DNA of 64,000 bases, taken from NCBI RefSeq assembly GCF_902497555.1, contig NZ_CABVGP010000002.1, forward strand, positions 818,501 through 882,500, in the 5' to 3' direction. Below the pieces are notes generated by a model, which saw only the letters and a program-made list of their open reading frames with translations, did no database searches and was not told the DNA's origin. This DNA comes from Amycolatopsis camponoti (GTDB lineage Bacteria > Actinomycetota > Actinomycetes > Mycobacteriales > Pseudonocardiaceae). This document shows positions 63,252 to 64,000 of this stretch, piece after piece. The stretch's first letter is position 1. Every line of letters starts with the position of its first letter. Made by a program: the position numbers and the translations under genes.

Positions 63252-64000
63252 GTGAGCCCCATGAACCGGAGAAGCTTCCTGGTCGGTTCCGTCCTCTTCG
63301 CCGGTGGCGCCGCCCTCGCGGGCTGCACCAGCGATCCGTTGAACAAGAACGCGGGCGCCGCTTCCGGCGCGAAAGTGACGCTGCAGCAGTGGTACCACGC
63401 GTACGGAGAATCCGGGACGCAGCAAGCGGTCCAGCGGTACGCGCAGGAGTTCACGAAGGCCAACCCGGACATCGCGATCAACGTCAGCTGGATCGCCGGC
63501 GACTACGAGACCAAGCTCAACTCGGCGATGCTCACGGCGCAGGCGCCCGACCTGTTCGAGCTGGGAGACTTCCGCTACCAGAACGTCAAGAACGGCCTGC
63601 TCGCGCCGCTCGACGACGTCATCGCGCCGGCCAAGGCCGACTTCAGCCCGGCCGCGCTGGACACCGTGACCGTCGACGGCAAGATCTACGGCGTCAAGAT
63701 GATCGACGACGTCATGATGCTGTACTACCGCAAGTCCGCGCTGCAGGCGGCGGGCGTGCAGCCGCCGCAGACGTTCGCCGAACTCCTCGAGGCGACGCGG
63801 AAGCTGAACACCGGCAAGCAGAAGGGCCTCTACGTCGGCACCGACGGCGTCGGCGAAGCGGCGACGCTCCTGCTCTGGTCGTCCGGCGGGGACTTCTTCG
63901 ACTCGAGCGGCAAGAAGGTCGCCTTCGCCTCACCCGAGGCCGTCGCCGCGATCGCCGGGCTCAAGCAGCTGCACGACACCGGCGGCCTGCTCCAGGGCTA
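63252..64000 (+). CDS. Sugar ABC importer, substrate-binding lipoprotein, 3'-truncated
   Basis: At least 249 residues, cut by the end of the window. The GTG start follows aaggag at five bases. The signal peptide has a twin-arginine motif (NRRSFLVG) and a lipobox (LAGC), so it is a Tat-exported lipoprotein. The mature protein is a family 1 solute-binding fold (QQWYHAYGESGTQQAV, FELGDFRYQNVKNGLLAPLDD, LYYRKSALQAAGV). The gene sits 9 bases after the ROK gene, which probably shares its transcript. The likely ligand is an alpha-galactoside. Permease genes would be expected beyond the window. Confidence 0.9.
   Translation, partial: MSPMNRRSFLVGSVLFAGGAALAGCTSDPLNKNAGAASGAKVTLQQWYHAYGESGTQQAVQRYAQEFTKANPDIAINVSWIAGDYETKLNSAMLTAQAPDLFELGDFRYQNVKNGLLAPLDDVIAPAKADFSPAALDTVTVDGKIYGVKMIDDVMMLYYRKSALQAAGVQPPQTFAELLEATRKLNTGKQKGLYVGTDGVGEAATLLLWSSGGDFFDSSGKKVAFASPEAVAAIAGLKQLHDTGGLLQG

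Overview
The window is high-GC DNA with frequent GTG starts, four-base start/stop overlaps and a gene order (sepIVA, DUF177, rpmF, rnc, mutM) typical of Mycobacteriales and Pseudonocardiales. The AcrA1-like reductase, EspR-like regulators, ShbA/SigD-type sigma factor, DUF6545 membrane protein and PL6 lyase point to a filamentous actinomycete, most likely Amycolatopsis or a relative. No rRNA, tRNA, CRISPR array or prophage was seen. All calls come from reading the sequence; no database search was run.

Layout. 1-2 kb: the end of a secreted tandem guanyl-RNase and an ECF sigma factor with its membrane partner. 2-6.8 kb: the conserved sepIVA-DUF177-rpmF-rnc-mutM block, with a secreted PL6 polysaccharide lyase between rnc and mutM. 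6.8-9.3 kb: an XRE regulator, an ImmA/IrrE-type peptidase and a membrane protein. 9.3-13.6 kb: an SMP-30 lactonase, a PadR/HAAS pair, a hydrolase and a stress protein. 14-18.2 kb: a gamma-glutamylation operon (glutamine synthetase-like, class I amidotransferase-like hydrolase, aldehyde dehydrogenase, SDR). 18.4-28 kb: a regulator, then a tandem glycine riboswitch driving gcvP-gcvT-gcvH-glyA-lipA-sdaA, a route from glycine through serine to pyruvate that carries its own lipoylation enzyme.

At 28.0-29.2 kb a toxin-antitoxin module of lower GC (VapC45-like PIN toxin, DUF433-type antitoxin) sits between two identical 81-bp copies of the 3' end of sdaA. The operon's hairpin terminator lies just after the distal copy, so a 1222-bp unit has been inserted between the gene and its terminator.

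29-43 kb holds mixed genes: two regulators, a class A penicillin-binding protein whose transpeptidase motifs are all altered, an O-methyltransferase, a TetX-like monooxygenase, a polytopic membrane protein, a fused acyl-CoA reductase, a ferredoxin reductase, a MerR regulator with a divergent leaderless small gene, and a Bcr/CflA-type exporter. 43.9-53.5 kb is a complete non-phosphorylating L-fucose-type regulon: mutarotase, dehydrogenase, lactonase, dehydratase, second dehydrogenase, diketo-acid hydrolase, an ABC importer and a FadR-type regulator, with matching 11-bp operator candidates at both control regions. 53.5-59.8 kb carries a ShbA/SigD-type sigma factor, small membrane proteins, a probable SigB-type promoter, glycerate metabolism genes and a GDSL hydrolase. 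59.9-64 kb begins an alpha-galactoside locus: GH36 galactosidase, a divergent ROK regulator, and a Tat-type sugar-binding lipoprotein cut by the window edge.
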